DNA from: Treponema sp. | GTDB taxonomy: Bacteria > Spirochaetota > Spirochaetia > Treponematales > Breznakiellaceae | DNA length: 52,440 nucleotides | Assembly: GCA_031267675.1 (NCBI GenBank) | Contig: JAIRYT010000002.1 | Location: forward strand, 1 to 52,440 | Reading direction: 5' to 3' | Shown here: positions 17,906 to 26,612 of the stretch, piece by piece | Layout: every line of letters starts with the position of its first letter | Position numbering within the stretch: the first letter of the stretch is position 1 | Notes under the pieces: generated by a model | Told to the model about the DNA's origin: nothing | Database searches by the model: none | Seen by the model: only the letters and a program-made list of their open reading frames with translations | Made by a program: the position numbers and the translations under genes

Positions 17906-18820
17906 GTGCGAAATATTGCCAGACTAATGCTTTTTATCGTAGTCTCGTTTGCCGCCATTCTGGTAATTGCCGGGTTTGCGGGGCTTTTACAAAGCTGGGT
18001 CGATGCGGCGCTTGGTTTTCCGCCGGAACCGGGGGCTTTTTCTGCCTGGTTAAGCCGTATTCTGCTTGACGCGCTTCCGGCGGCCTTCTATATCAGCCTT
18101 TTACTGGGGCTTTCGTACGCTTCCAACCGGGACATCGCCTATCCGGCGGCGTTTTTTACCCTGTTTATTCTTGTGTTGGGCCTTGGTTTTGCCGTTTCTT
18201 TTGGTATGGAACGAATTTGGCAGATGGGGGTTTCCGTTCCGTTTAAGCCGCCGGGCGATCTGGTCCAAAGCGGCTATATTCTGCGCCTAAGTCCCGATAC
18301 CCGGTATGTCAGCGGAACCCGCGAAGTGCTTTTTACCGAACCCGCCAAAAACGGCCCGCGCGCCGCTACCGCCGGCCCGTCGACCCTGTACTACCAAAGA
18401 AGCGGTGTGCCGCACCGTGTCAGACTTCCCTTTACCGAAGAAAAAAGCGCCCTTCTTGCGGGAATTTCCTCGGACTTTGACAAAAGCGCGCGGAACTTTG
18501 CCGTCTGGTTCGAGGCGGGTCCGCCCGCGTTCGCCATATACACCGGATCGCTTGCGGCGCTGCTTCTTTCGCTGGGGTGTCTTACCAACATCAGTTTTTG
18601 GTCGCTGGCCAATTTTTCTTTTGGTGTTTTGGCGTTCAGGGGCGTTCTGGCGCTGGAAACGCTTCTTAACGCCGAAGACATTCACCGGGTAATCGGATCA
18701 TTTGCGGGCGGGCTTCCCGATTCGCTCATTAGTCCCGGTATTTTTACCGCGCTGGCGGCGCTTATTCTTCTTTATTCGCTTTTGGTGTACCTTGCGCGCG
18801 GAAGGCGTTCGCATGGCTAA
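17906..18820 (+). CDS. membrane protein with LptF/LptG-like topology, function unknown
   Basis: The protein has 304 residues. Three hydrophobic helices (about 7-28, 49-70, 78-98) are followed by a soluble segment of some 110 residues and then three more helices (about 210-300). This 3-loop-3 plan is that of the LptF/LptG permeases, which pull lipid from the inner membrane onto the LptC/LptA bridge. I see no diagnostic residue motif, so the resemblance is topological only. The GTG at 17906 agrees with a promoter ending 7 nt before it; an ATG at 17927 would also fit but cut into helix 1. The next gene overlaps by 8 bp and has the same layout. If not Lpt-like, it is an unknown membrane pair. Confidence 0.6.
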   Translation: MRNIARLMLFIVVSFAAILVIAGFAGLLQSWVDAALGFPPEPGAFSAWLSRILLDALPAAFYISLLLGLSYASNRDIAYPAAFFTLFILVLGLGFAVSFGMERIWQMGVSVPFKPPGDLVQSGYILRLSPDTRYVSGTREVLFTEPAKNGPRAATAGPSTLYYQRSGVPHRVRLPFTEEKSALLAGISSDFDKSARNFAVWFEAGPPAFAIYTGSLAALLLSLGCLTNISFWSLANFSFGVLAFRGVLALETLLNAEDIHRVIGSFAGGLPDSLISPGIFTALAALILLYSLLVYLARGRRSHG

Positions 18821-20666
18821 ACATAAAGGCGAAGCCGGTACAGTTTCCATTTTTATTTTTTACTCGCTGGGATGCCTTGCCGTTATTTGCGTGTTCCGGT
18901 ATTTTTTTCCGGGAACGGCCGAGCCGCTTGAATACTATTCGTTACAGTGGCGCGCCTCCATGGGCCTTACTGATTTTATTACTCTTTTTCCCGCTATTGC
19001 CTTTTCGGCGCTCGTGATTCCCTTTGGGCTTAAAGAACATCCCGGAGAAGGTTATGCGGGAACCACTTATGTGGGGGACAGGGGATTTTCGCCCCTGTTT
19101 CTTCAATACATTACCTGGCCGGTAATAAGCGCCGCTTTTGCGACTGCCGTGTACGCGGTGCTTTTTTTGCTTGTCCTTCCCATGACGCTGGATGCCCGCG
19201 CGGCAATGGAAAACCGCGCGGAATTGTACCAACAGGCAAAGGCGCGGGCTGAACGCATGGCTTCCGAAAAAAACTGGGCGGAGGCCCGGCGTTTTATTGA
19301 AATCTGCGACAACATTTGGCCGCATAGCGCCGAAATGGACCGCTTTAAAAATGAAATAACCGCATCGCTTGCCAATTATCAAAACGCTTCCGGTCCGCCG
19401 GTAACTAACGCCGCGCCGGAAAACAGTTCCGTATGGGTAGGCCTTCCAGGCGATCCGGTAAATTCCGTCGACGCGCTCGGCCTTGCCCGCGAGGCGCTGG
19501 ATCAGGAACGTTACTATGACGCGCACTGGCTTGCTGTTTTGGCCGAACGGCTCGCCCGCCCGGGGGCGGCGGAAATTCCGCAGGCGCGCGGCCTTGCCTC
19601 GCAGGCCTGGGAAAAAATCGCCTCGCTGTCGCCCAACGCCCAGGAGCAGGAACGCTACCGCCTGTACCGTCTTAAACGCGACGGCTACGAAGCAATGCTC
19701 GCGGAAGACTGGATTAGCGCGTATTACACGTTTCAGGATTTAAAGAACAGCATCGACGCCGCATCAGCGCCGCCGGATCCCGATGTTGATAAATATTTTG
19801 AAGCGAGCAAACAGGGTGTTTCTTCGCTTGCTTTTTTTGTTGACGAACTGGATCTGGTGCTTGGTACGATACAGCGCGGCCCGGTGTTTTCGTTTCCGCT
19901 TGACGAGGGCCGGCTGGCGCTGCGTTTTGGTTTTATGGCGGCATTACGCGAACACAGTTATGCCTGGAATACCGAAATTATCGCCGCAGATTCTTTTGGC
20001 GCGTTTCGCTACAAGGTAAGCGCGCCCTATACCAAGATCATTCCCGTAAGCGAGACAGCTTTTGCAAGTCAGCCGGGAGAAGATAAAACCGGGGACGAAG
20101 CGCCGGCGGAAAAAACCGCCTTGCTGCTGCGCTCGCTTGATCGAGGCGACCGCGAACGCCGCTTTGATCCGCTGTGGTCCGGCGCTGACGAAGCGGAATT
20201 CCGCGACCCCATACTCGGCGGGACGCAGATTACCCTTGACATCGGGTACGAAAACTTTTTGCTTTTGGCGCGTCTTGCGCGGGGCTCCGAAGCGCTTCAT
20301 TTAAACGAACTCTTTACCGCAGAGGACCAGTTTGAAAAGTACGGCTATCTTTCCGAAGTATTCCGCGCCGAACTGCTGCGCCGCCTGGGCGAATGCGCGT
20401 TCTTTTTGCCCATGACGGTTTTAATTTTACTTTTGGGCTGGCGTTTTCGATCACGAAGAAAACCGCGTTATGCGTACATTCCCATGCTCGGCGTACTTCC
20501 GCTGGTGTTTTACGGCGCGGCGCTCTTTTTTAGAATTCTGGTAAATAATTTTTCGATATGGCTTTCGCTTTCAATGAGCCTTAACAGCGCGTTGATCTGT
20601 CTTATTGGCGCGGCGGCGGGATCTTTTATTGCCGCGCTGGCGCTGCTTGCGGCCCAGCACGGCTAA
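18813..20666 (+). CDS. membrane protein with large extracytoplasmic domain, LptF/G-like layout
   Basis: The protein has 617 residues. There are three helices near residues 13-31, 50-70 and 96-118, then an extracytoplasmic part of about 390 residues, then three helices from about 525 to 612. The loop begins with helical, TPR-like repeats (QQAKARAERMASEKNWAEA; ALDQERYYDAHWLAVLAERL). The segment RRLGECAFFLPMTVLILLLG followed by RFRSRRKPR resembles the last-three-helix region of LptF/LptG. The start at 18813 overlaps the previous stop; the upstream open frame to 18702 is a shadow of that gene. A two-component membrane complex with its neighbour is likely. Substrate unknown. Confidence 0.6.
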   Translation: MAKHKGEAGTVSIFIFYSLGCLAVICVFRYFFPGTAEPLEYYSLQWRASMGLTDFITLFPAIAFSALVIPFGLKEHPGEGYAGTTYVGDRGFSPLFLQYITWPVISAAFATAVYAVLFLLVLPMTLDARAAMENRAELYQQAKARAERMASEKNWAEARRFIEICDNIWPHSAEMDRFKNEITASLANYQNASGPPVTNAAPENSSVWVGLPGDPVNSVDALGLAREALDQERYYDAHWLAVLAERLARPGAAEIPQARGLASQAWEKIASLSPNAQEQERYRLYRLKRDGYEAMLAEDWISAYYTFQDLKNSIDAASAPPDPDVDKYFEASKQGVSSLAFFVDELDLVLGTIQRGPVFSFPLDEGRLALRFGFMAALREHSYAWNTEIIAADSFGAFRYKVSAPYTKIIPVSETAFASQPGEDKTGDEAPAEKTALLLRSLDRGDRERRFDPLWSGADEAEFRDPILGGTQITLDIGYENFLLLARLARGSEALHLNELFTAEDQFEKYGYLSEVFRAELLRRLGECAFFLPMTVLILLLGWRFRSRRKPRYAYIPMLGVLPLVFYGAALFFRILVNNFSIWLSLSMSLNSALICLIGAAAGSFIAALALLAAQHG

Positions 20667-20675
20667 CATTACAAC

Positions 20676-21440
20676 ATGAAGCTTCGTTTTAGAACCGCAA
20701 CGTTGATTTGGGTTGCCGCCGGCGGCGGCGCCGGATATTTTTTGGGAATTCCCGGCGCGGCGATTGGCGCGCTGCTTGCGTATTTTTTAAGCGAACTTTT
20801 TTTTCAACTGGGAACCGACCGCGCGGTACTCAAATACATTGAAAGCCCCGGATCTTCTTCGTTTTACGAGGGGGAACCGGGACTTGCCGCGTTTTGCGCG
20901 CTGGGCGTTTTTTTGTTGTCACGGGCGTCGCCCAGGGTGCTGTCCGATGAAGCCGCCGCCGTCCGTATCGCCGGCGGCGCTGTGTCGGTGTTTCCGCACA
21001 ATGCCGCAATTGGTCCATTGGCCGAATCCTTTTGCCGTCTGGCTTTTACCAAAAGCGACGCGTTAAATCCCGACATACTGTGCGAAAGCCTTGCCGCCCG
21101 CCGGCACAACGCGGGGGATCTTGCGCTGCTGGCGGCGGAGCTTTCTTCGATGGCGGCCGGCCGTTTTGCCAAACAGGAAGCGTTTTACATGAGGCAGTTC
21201 CTTGATCCCAGTTACCAGCCGCCAATCCCCGAGGCGGTCGAGGATCCCTGGAAGGTGCTTGGAGTAAGCGAAGGCGCGGGCCGCGACGAAATAAAATCGG
21301 CGTTCCGCTCCCTGGCGTTAATGTTCCACCCCGACAACCAAACCGGCTTAAGCGAAGAAGAACGTAAAAAAATGAATGACCCGTTTATCAAAGTGCGCGA
21401 CGCGTATCTGGAGCTGATGCGGATATTGCCGCGCCGGTAA
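20676..21440 (+). CDS. membrane-anchored J-domain protein (DjlA-like)
   Basis: The protein has 254 residues. An N-terminal hydrophobic hairpin (TLIWVAAGGGAGYFLG and AAIGALLAYFLSELFF) is followed by a helical middle that looks like a TerB-type domain (about 60-190) and a C-terminal J-domain (about 190-250) with the essential HPD in LMFHPDNQ. DjlA proteins use this same order and recruit DnaK to the inner membrane. Only 9 bp separate it from the preceding membrane gene, and the grpE-dnaK-dnaJ operon lies divergently upstream, so it may serve the membrane pair with DnaK. The J-domain call is secure; the TerB part is inferred from position and helix pattern. Confidence 0.82.
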   Translation: MKLRFRTATLIWVAAGGGAGYFLGIPGAAIGALLAYFLSELFFQLGTDRAVLKYIESPGSSSFYEGEPGLAAFCALGVFLLSRASPRVLSDEAAAVRIAGGAVSVFPHNAAIGPLAESFCRLAFTKSDALNPDILCESLAARRHNAGDLALLAAELSSMAAGRFAKQEAFYMRQFLDPSYQPPIPEAVEDPWKVLGVSEGAGRDEIKSAFRSLALMFHPDNQTGLSEEERKKMNDPFIKVRDAYLELMRILPRR

Positions 21441-21491
21441 GAGCAGCAGCGTGGCGGGGGTCAATCCTAGACGCTGGAAGCGCCTTTGCGT

Positions 21492-21497
21492 TACAGT
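21492..21497 (+). promoter_or_regulatory. candidate -10 box of murA, leaderless
   Basis: TACAGT ends 5 nt before the murA ATG. There is no Shine-Dalgarno sequence in between, and the -35 region is weak. It is listed because it matches the pattern seen at several other genes here. Confidence 0.35.
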
Positions 21498-21502
21498 AGC
21501 AT

Positions 21503-22780
21503 ATGAGCCAGTATCTGGTAGAAGGCGGTCTGCCCGTCAGCGGAACCATAAAAGCTTCGGGTAATAAAAACGCCGCGCTTCCCTGTATTGCCGCGGCCAT
21601 TCTTACCGATGAGCCGGTAATTCTGCGCAACATTCCCGACATAGAAGACGTACAGGTAATGCTGGAAGTATACCGGTCCTTTGGCGGCAGCGTCGAAAGC
21701 ATCGCCACTAATGAATGGAAGCTTACGCTGGGAAACCTTAAAACATCCAAAGTTCCCGCAGACGCGGCAAAAAAAATACGCGCGTCAATTCTTTTTGCCG
21801 GTCCGCTTTTGGCGCGGACCGGCAAAGCGGTGCTGCCGCCCCCGGGAGGAGACGTTATCGGCCGGCGCAGACTCGACACGCACTTTCTTGCGCTTACCGA
21901 ACTGGGCGCGTCGGTAAGCACCAGGCGCGATTTTACGTTTACCGCAAAAAAATTAAAAGGCGCCGATATTTTTCTTGACGAAACATCGGTAACCGCTACC
22001 GAAAACGCCATAATGGCCGCCGTCCTGGCGGAGGGCAAAACAACCATTACCAACGCCGCCAGCGAACCGCATGTGCAGGATCTGTGCCGAATGCTCCGTA
22101 CGATGGGCGCGGTCATAGAAGGGATTGGTTCCAATATTCTTGCCATCACCGGCGTAAAAAAACTGGGCTGCTGCGATTATGAAATCGGCGCCGACTATAT
22201 GGAAGTCGGCTCCTTTATCGGCCTTACCGCGGCAACACGGGGCGAGATTATTATCAAGGGGCCAAAACCCGGCGATCTTCGCCCCGCGCGGATGGCGTTT
22301 GGCAAACTGGGTATTGTATGGGAACACGAGGGAAACCTGTTAAAGGTTTCCAAAAACCAGGCAATGAAGGTTAATCATGATTTGGGCGGCATGATTCCCA
22401 AAATTGATGACGCGCCCTGGCCGGGTTTTCCGCCGGATTTAACAAGCATCATTATTGTTACCGCCACCCAGGTAGAGGGAACCGTTCTTGTATACGAAAA
22501 AATGTTTGAATCGCGCATGTTTTTTGTGGACAAGCTCATTGGCATGGGCGCGCGGATTGTGCTCTGCGATCCGCACCGCGCCGTTATTTCCGGCCCGGCA
22601 AAGCTTGCCGGATCGGAACTTACCAGTCCCGATGTGCGGGCCGGTATGGCCATGGTCATCGCCGCAATGTGCGCCGAAGGTTCAAGCGTTATCCGCAATG
22701 TGTACCAAATCGAACGCGGTTACGAAAAACTGGTGGAACGGCTTTCCGGCCTTGGCTGTAAAATAAAGCGCGCTGGTTAA
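21503..22780 (+). CDS. murA: UDP-N-acetylglucosamine 1-carboxyvinyltransferase
   Basis: The protein has 425 residues. It transfers enolpyruvate from PEP to UDP-GlcNAc, the first committed step of peptidoglycan synthesis. Signatures include GTIKASGNKNAALP (Lys22, Asn23), RASILFAGPLLAR, and the active-site loop PPPGGDVIGRRRLD. In that loop the usual catalytic Cys is Asp (residue 117, codon 21851-21853). The same replacement is known from Mycobacterium, Chlamydia and Borrelia enzymes, which stay active but are not alkylated by fosfomycin. The protein is otherwise complete. It starts with a -10-like box 5 nt upstream and no ribosome-binding site. Confidence 0.95.
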   Translation: MSQYLVEGGLPVSGTIKASGNKNAALPCIAAAILTDEPVILRNIPDIEDVQVMLEVYRSFGGSVESIATNEWKLTLGNLKTSKVPADAAKKIRASILFAGPLLARTGKAVLPPPGGDVIGRRRLDTHFLALTELGASVSTRRDFTFTAKKLKGADIFLDETSVTATENAIMAAVLAEGKTTITNAASEPHVQDLCRMLRTMGAVIEGIGSNILAITGVKKLGCCDYEIGADYMEVGSFIGLTAATRGEIIIKGPKPGDLRPARMAFGKLGIVWEHEGNLLKVSKNQAMKVNHDLGGMIPKIDDAPWPGFPPDLTSIIIVTATQVEGTVLVYEKMFESRMFFVDKLIGMGARIVLCDPHRAVISGPAKLAGSELTSPDVRAGMAMVIAAMCAEGSSVIRNVYQIERGYEKLVERLSGLGCKIKRAG

Positions 22781-22787
22781 GATAATC

Positions 22788-23435
22788 CTAAAAACCCAGG
22801 TTTTGCCCAATCAGAATAACCTTGATTCGTCCAGCGGGTTTACAGAGCCGTGTAACGGCGATAAATGAACATACGGAGTCGGGGCTTTTGCAGTCGGCGC
22901 AGGATCCGGTGGTTTGACAGGGTGTTTTTAACGCGGGAAAGCGCTGTACGTTAAGCGGGGCCGCGACTGTACGGGCGCGCCTAATCGCATCGTCAAGGGT
23001 TTTTGCCACTTTGTTAATGCCGGCGATCAAAATTACCTGGCGCGGACCAAATATGGTTGCCGCCACGCGGTTGCCGTTGCCGTCAATGTTTACAATCTGC
23101 CCGTCTTCGCTTAGGCCGTTTATTCCGGCAAGATAGGTGTCGCATAACAGGGCGCGGCGGGCGGCTTCTTCTTTTTCTTCCGGTTTTGCCGCATCCCGGT
23201 TTATGGTTTTATAACCGCGCTCTTCAATTTTGGAAAGCAGGTTACTATCCTTTATGGTAAGCGAACCTCCCCAGGAAACCACGTGATCCCGAGGTATGAG
23301 CGAAAGGATTTTTTCTGCCGCCTCGCCGGCCTGGGGACAGTAAAACGCTTCAAAGTGCCGCTCGTTAAGGGCCTTAACAACGCGGGGGCCGAGCCTGGCG
23401 GCTCTTTGATCCAAAAATTTGTCTGTTTCTGCCAT
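22788..23435 (-). CDS. LUD-domain protein (LutC/YkgG-like, DUF1121 type)
   Basis: The protein has 215 residues. It has the LUD fold found in LutB/LutC lactate-utilisation proteins: VSWGGSLTIKDSNLLSKIEERG, LCDTYLAGINGLSEDGQIVNIDGNGNRVAA, and FGPRQVILIAGINKVAKTLDDAI. The C-terminus has a Cys cluster (CQTTGSCADCKSPDSVC) typical of the stand-alone clostridial and spirochaetal members. It probably acts in the cytoplasm; the substrate is unknown. The start at 23435 has AAGGAAAA before it. The 190-residue upstream extension of the open frame runs antisense through the DMT exporter gene and is not real. Confidence 0.85.
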   Translation of the reverse strand: MAETDKFLDQRAARLGPRVVKALNERHFEAFYCPQAGEAAEKILSLIPRDHVVSWGGSLTIKDSNLLSKIEERGYKTINRDAAKPEEKEEAARRALLCDTYLAGINGLSEDGQIVNIDGNGNRVAATIFGPRQVILIAGINKVAKTLDDAIRRARTVAAPLNVQRFPALKTPCQTTGSCADCKSPDSVCSFIAVTRLCKPAGRIKVILIGQNLGF

Positions 23436-23502
23436 TATGTTTTCCTTATATCCGGATAACCCAAAACCCGGCAGCTTGCATAAAGGTTTACCCATAAACC
23501 TG

Positions 23503-23531
23503 TTGCGGGCAATGGTTTCTTGAACTACTAT
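23503..23531 (+). promoter_or_regulatory. promoter of the DMT exporter - PfkB kinase unit
   Basis: TTGCGG (23503-23508), 17 nt, TACTAT (23526-23531), followed by 7 nt and the ATG at 23539. No ribosome-binding site precedes the ATG, so a leaderless message is predicted. Confidence 0.55.
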
Positions 23532-23538
23532 ATAGGGG

Positions 23539-24444
23539 ATGCAGCATAATGTACAGCCGGAATCACGAAGATCCGCAATTCTTGCCAACGCCGTCTGTGT
23601 TCTTTTTTGGGGATTCTCGTTTATTTCGATTAAGGTTGCGGTAACGGTGTTTCCGCCCATGACGCTGGGGGCGCTGCGCTTTGCCATTGCCGTTGTTATT
23701 TTGGCCGTAATAAGAGGCATACAAAATCTTCGTGAACGCCTTTCCCCGCGCGATATTCCCCTGCTCGTTGTTTCGGGTATTTCGGGCGTTACCCTGTATT
23801 TTTTTTGCGAGAACAACGGCGTCGCCCTGGTCAGCGCGTCGGAAGCGTCAATCATTATCGCGTCAATTCCGGTTCTTACCCTGCTTACCGAATTCATTTG
23901 GGGAAAATTCAGGGCTTCCAAAGATACGCCGTTATTTAAAAAGAGCGTATGGCTGGGCGTGTTTCTTTCCATGGTGGGCGTTATTTTGGTGGCCGGCGTT
24001 TCCATTACGATTACCGGGAACGCGGCGGGATATGTGTTTATGGGCGGAGCCGCGTTATGCTGGGTTGCCTACGGCTTTGCGACCAAGCCGCTTTTTGCGC
24101 GCCACTCACAGTCGTTTATCGTGTTTTGGCAGAATTTTTTTGGGTTTCTTGGGTTTCTTCCTTTTGCCATAATGGAATTTAACCGCATAGGAAAACCGGG
24201 ACCGGCGGTAATTCTTCACGTGCTTTTTTTGGCCGTGTTTTGTTCCGCCATTGGCTATTTAATTTATGCCCATGCCATGCGCGCTCTTGGCGTTTCGGCA
24301 ACTTCGGTGTTTATCAATCTGGTTCCGCTGGTAACGGTAAGCGCCGGTTTTATTATTTTGGGCGAACGGCTTACGCCGCTTCAATGGGCGGGCGCCGTTC
24401 TTGTTTTAACGGGAGTATACTTTACCATAAGGAGGAGTAAATGA
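23539..24444 (+). CDS. EamA/DMT-family transporter
   Basis: The protein has 301 residues. Ten hydrophobic helices arise from two EamA repeats (about 15-145 and 160-298), the standard layout of drug/metabolite exporters of the inner membrane. Typical features are an N-terminal FWGFSFISIKVA, the mid-repeat ALVSASEASIIIASIPVLTLL and the C-terminal FINLVPLVTVSAGFIILGERLTPLQW. Substrate cannot be told from sequence. Its stop overlaps the next ATG by four bases (ATGA), and AAGGAGGAG lies inside its own last codons to serve that gene, so the two are one transcriptional unit. Confidence 0.92.
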   Translation: MQHNVQPESRRSAILANAVCVLFWGFSFISIKVAVTVFPPMTLGALRFAIAVVILAVIRGIQNLRERLSPRDIPLLVVSGISGVTLYFFCENNGVALVSASEASIIIASIPVLTLLTEFIWGKFRASKDTPLFKKSVWLGVFLSMVGVILVAGVSITITGNAAGYVFMGGAALCWVAYGFATKPLFARHSQSFIVFWQNFFGFLGFLPFAIMEFNRIGKPGPAVILHVLFLAVFCSAIGYLIYAHAMRALGVSATSVFINLVPLVTVSAGFIILGERLTPLQWAGAVLVLTGVYFTIRRSK

Positions 24445-25637
24445 AGATACACGGAACGGGCTGCGGCATTGTAGACTGCATCTACATAAACGAGGATTTT
24501 GCCAGCGCGCCCTATCAGGCGGCGCTTTCAAAAAAGCGTGGAGACGGCGGCCTGGGCCTGGGTAAACTGGTTTTTTCTGACGCGCTGGAAGCCTTTGCAA
24601 AAAAACCCTACGACGAGGTGCTCGGCGAACTAACCGGCGCCAGGCAGCCCGATGTAATGAATCTGGGCGGGCCTTCGCTTGTCGCGCTGATTCACGCCGC
24701 GCAGTCTCTTGCCGTTTTAAATACCGGCACAAAAGAAACATACCAGGTCCGCTATTTTGGCGTGCGGGGCAACGATGCCGCGGCGGATTTTTTTGAAAAA
24801 AAGCTTTCGCTGCTGCCGCTTAAAACAACAATACTTTCCAAAGCGGTTCCCAATTCCCGGACCGACGCCTTGTCGGACCCCCGCTGGGAAAACGGCGCCG
24901 GGGAGCGTTCGTTTGTGTACCGCAAGGGAGCGTCCGATGTGTTTACCATTGACGATTTAGGTGATGATTTTTTTAACGCCGATCTTGTCGTCTTTGGGGG
25001 AACCGCGCTTACCCGGCAAATACATGTACGGCTTACCGATTTGCTTAAAAGGGCAAAACAAAACGCGGTTACCATGGTAAATCTTGTGTTTGATTTTGCC
25101 GGCGAAGCGGCGGCAAACGGTAAAAAGTGGAAGCTTGGCGCGCATGACGACGCGTATCAATACATAGATTTGCTGGTGGCCGATCACGAAGAGGCGGTAA
25201 AAACCTCGGGAAAGGCAGGCAGCGAAAAAGCGGCGGAATGGTTTTTATCGCAGGGATGCGGCGCGGTGGTAATTACCCGTGGCAAAGAGCCGGTTGTTTT
25301 TGCGTCCGGACCAAGGAGCTGTTTTAAAAAAGCGGATCTGTCGTACTTACCGGCGTGCGAGCTTGTCAACCAGGAACTTGCCGAAGATCCCAAACGCAGG
25401 GGAGACACCACCGGATGCGGCGATAATTTTGCGGGCCAGCTGATCTCGATGCTCGCCCAGGCGCTTGAAGCAAAGACCGGCCCCATCAGTCTGCGGGATC
25501 TTGTTCCGGCGGCCATTGCCGCCGGCGGCTTTGCCTGTTTTTATACCGGCGGCGTCTACTACGAAAAACAGCGCGGTGAAAAAAGCGCCCTGTTGCAAAA
25601 ATACATCAACGCGTATTGTAAACAGATTGGCGAATAA
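24441..25637 (+). CDS. PfkB-family carbohydrate kinase
   Basis: The protein has 398 residues, longer than most of the ribokinase family (about 300). The C-terminal PfkB signature is DTTGCGDNFAG, with the catalytic-base Asp near residue 328; the usual GAGD reads GCGD. The N-terminal part has GLGLGKLVFS and NLGGPSLVALIHAAQSL in place of the usual GG-x-GGN substrate loop, so the sugar cannot be named. The kinase is translationally coupled to the DMT exporter upstream. A sugar or nucleoside is the likely substrate. Confidence 0.85.
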   Translation: MKIHGTGCGIVDCIYINEDFASAPYQAALSKKRGDGGLGLGKLVFSDALEAFAKKPYDEVLGELTGARQPDVMNLGGPSLVALIHAAQSLAVLNTGTKETYQVRYFGVRGNDAAADFFEKKLSLLPLKTTILSKAVPNSRTDALSDPRWENGAGERSFVYRKGASDVFTIDDLGDDFFNADLVVFGGTALTRQIHVRLTDLLKRAKQNAVTMVNLVFDFAGEAAANGKKWKLGAHDDAYQYIDLLVADHEEAVKTSGKAGSEKAAEWFLSQGCGAVVITRGKEPVVFASGPRSCFKKADLSYLPACELVNQELAEDPKRRGDTTGCGDNFAGQLISMLAQALEAKTGPISLRDLVPAAIAAGGFACFYTGGVYYEKQRGEKSALLQKYINAYCKQIGE

Positions 25638-25682
25638 ATCCCCGGTTAAGTCCGCGCATTTGCAAAAAACCGGCTAAAAACC

Positions 25683-26591
25683 TTATTCCCAAAGGCGGGC
25701 GGGGTACACGCCCTGCGCGGTAAAATCCGCCACGCGTTTTAACGCGGCTTCGCGGTCTTCTTTATAGGTAACGCCAAACCAGGACGCGTCTGCCGTGAGT
25801 ACCGCAATCTTAAGCAGCCCGTTTTTGATAAACCAGTCCGCCGCCATGGGAAGATAACATTCGCTCTTTGCCTCTTTGCCCGCCCTTGCCAAAAATTCGT
25901 CAAAGTAACGCTGCAAGCCGTCAAAAATGGAAGCGGGAAACCCGAAAAAATTCATCGACACCGGCGTATCATCGTCCAAAAATTGTTTGTCTTTTTCTGT
26001 GGTGTTGTAGATCTTTCCGTCGCCGCCGCAGGCAATCGCCGTTAATTCATTTACCGAAGAAAGATAACCATCCTGTACTTCGCAGATTCCCCTTGTTACC
26101 GTTCCCATGGGGCTTAATGTTTTTTTTAGCTGATAGGGAACAATAGCGCCCTCTTTTGCCCCGCTGCCAAGATACGGCCCCATCACCTCAAAGGCTTCGC
26201 GTCCGTAGAAATCATCGGCGTTAATTACGCAAAACGGCGCGTCAATTTTATCTTTTGCGCAGAGCAGCGCATGGGTTGTTCCCCACGGTTTTACGCGGCC
26301 CGCCTTTTGCGCTTCGGCAAATATATCCTGGGGGATAAAGCTGTCCGGTTCCTGAAACGCCAAATCGCAGGGAAAGTGTTTTTCGATGCGGGAAAGCACG
26401 ATCTCCCGAAAGTCTTTTTCGATATCGCGGCGGATAATAAACACCGCCCTGCCAAAACCGGAGCGTTTCGCGTCAAACACAGAATAGTCAAGCAGTACTT
26501 CGCCCGACCTGCCGATTTTGTCCATCTGCTTAAGCCCGCCGTAGCGGCTTCCCATTCCGGCGGCCAGCACTACAATAATTGGTTTTGCCAT
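25683..26591 (-). CDS. NDP-sugar / nucleotidyl transferase
   Basis: The protein has 302 residues. It has the nucleotidyl transferase fold: N-terminal LAAGMGSRYGGLKQMDKIG, which binds the nucleotide phosphate and carries the catalytic Arg/Lys, VINADDFYG with the metal Asp pair, and MNFFGF further on. It activates a sugar phosphate with NTP. It is related to glucose-1-phosphate uridylyl/thymidylyl transferases, but the exact sugar is not evident. AAGGAAG precedes the ATG. It lies 21 bp downstream of thyX on the same strand and may be cotranscribed, with no obvious functional link. Confidence 0.85.
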   Translation of the reverse strand: MAKPIIVVLAAGMGSRYGGLKQMDKIGRSGEVLLDYSVFDAKRSGFGRAVFIIRRDIEKDFREIVLSRIEKHFPCDLAFQEPDSFIPQDIFAEAQKAGRVKPWGTTHALLCAKDKIDAPFCVINADDFYGREAFEVMGPYLGSGAKEGAIVPYQLKKTLSPMGTVTRGICEVQDGYLSSVNELTAIACGGDGKIYNTTEKDKQFLDDDTPVSMNFFGFPASIFDGLQRYFDEFLARAGKEAKSECYLPMAADWFIKNGLLKIAVLTADASWFGVTYKEDREAALKRVADFTAQGVYPARLWE

Positions 26592-26612
26592 TACTTCTTC
26601 CTTGCCATAAAA

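Noticed and set aside
18702-18812. Upstream start of the large membrane protein at 18702
   Set aside because: It lies inside the preceding gene's last helix. The ATG at 18813 gives the usual overlap and a sensible N-terminus.
23436-24005. 190-residue N-terminal extension of the LUD protein
   Set aside because: It runs antisense through the DMT exporter. A good ribosome-binding site and the domain start both fall at 23435.
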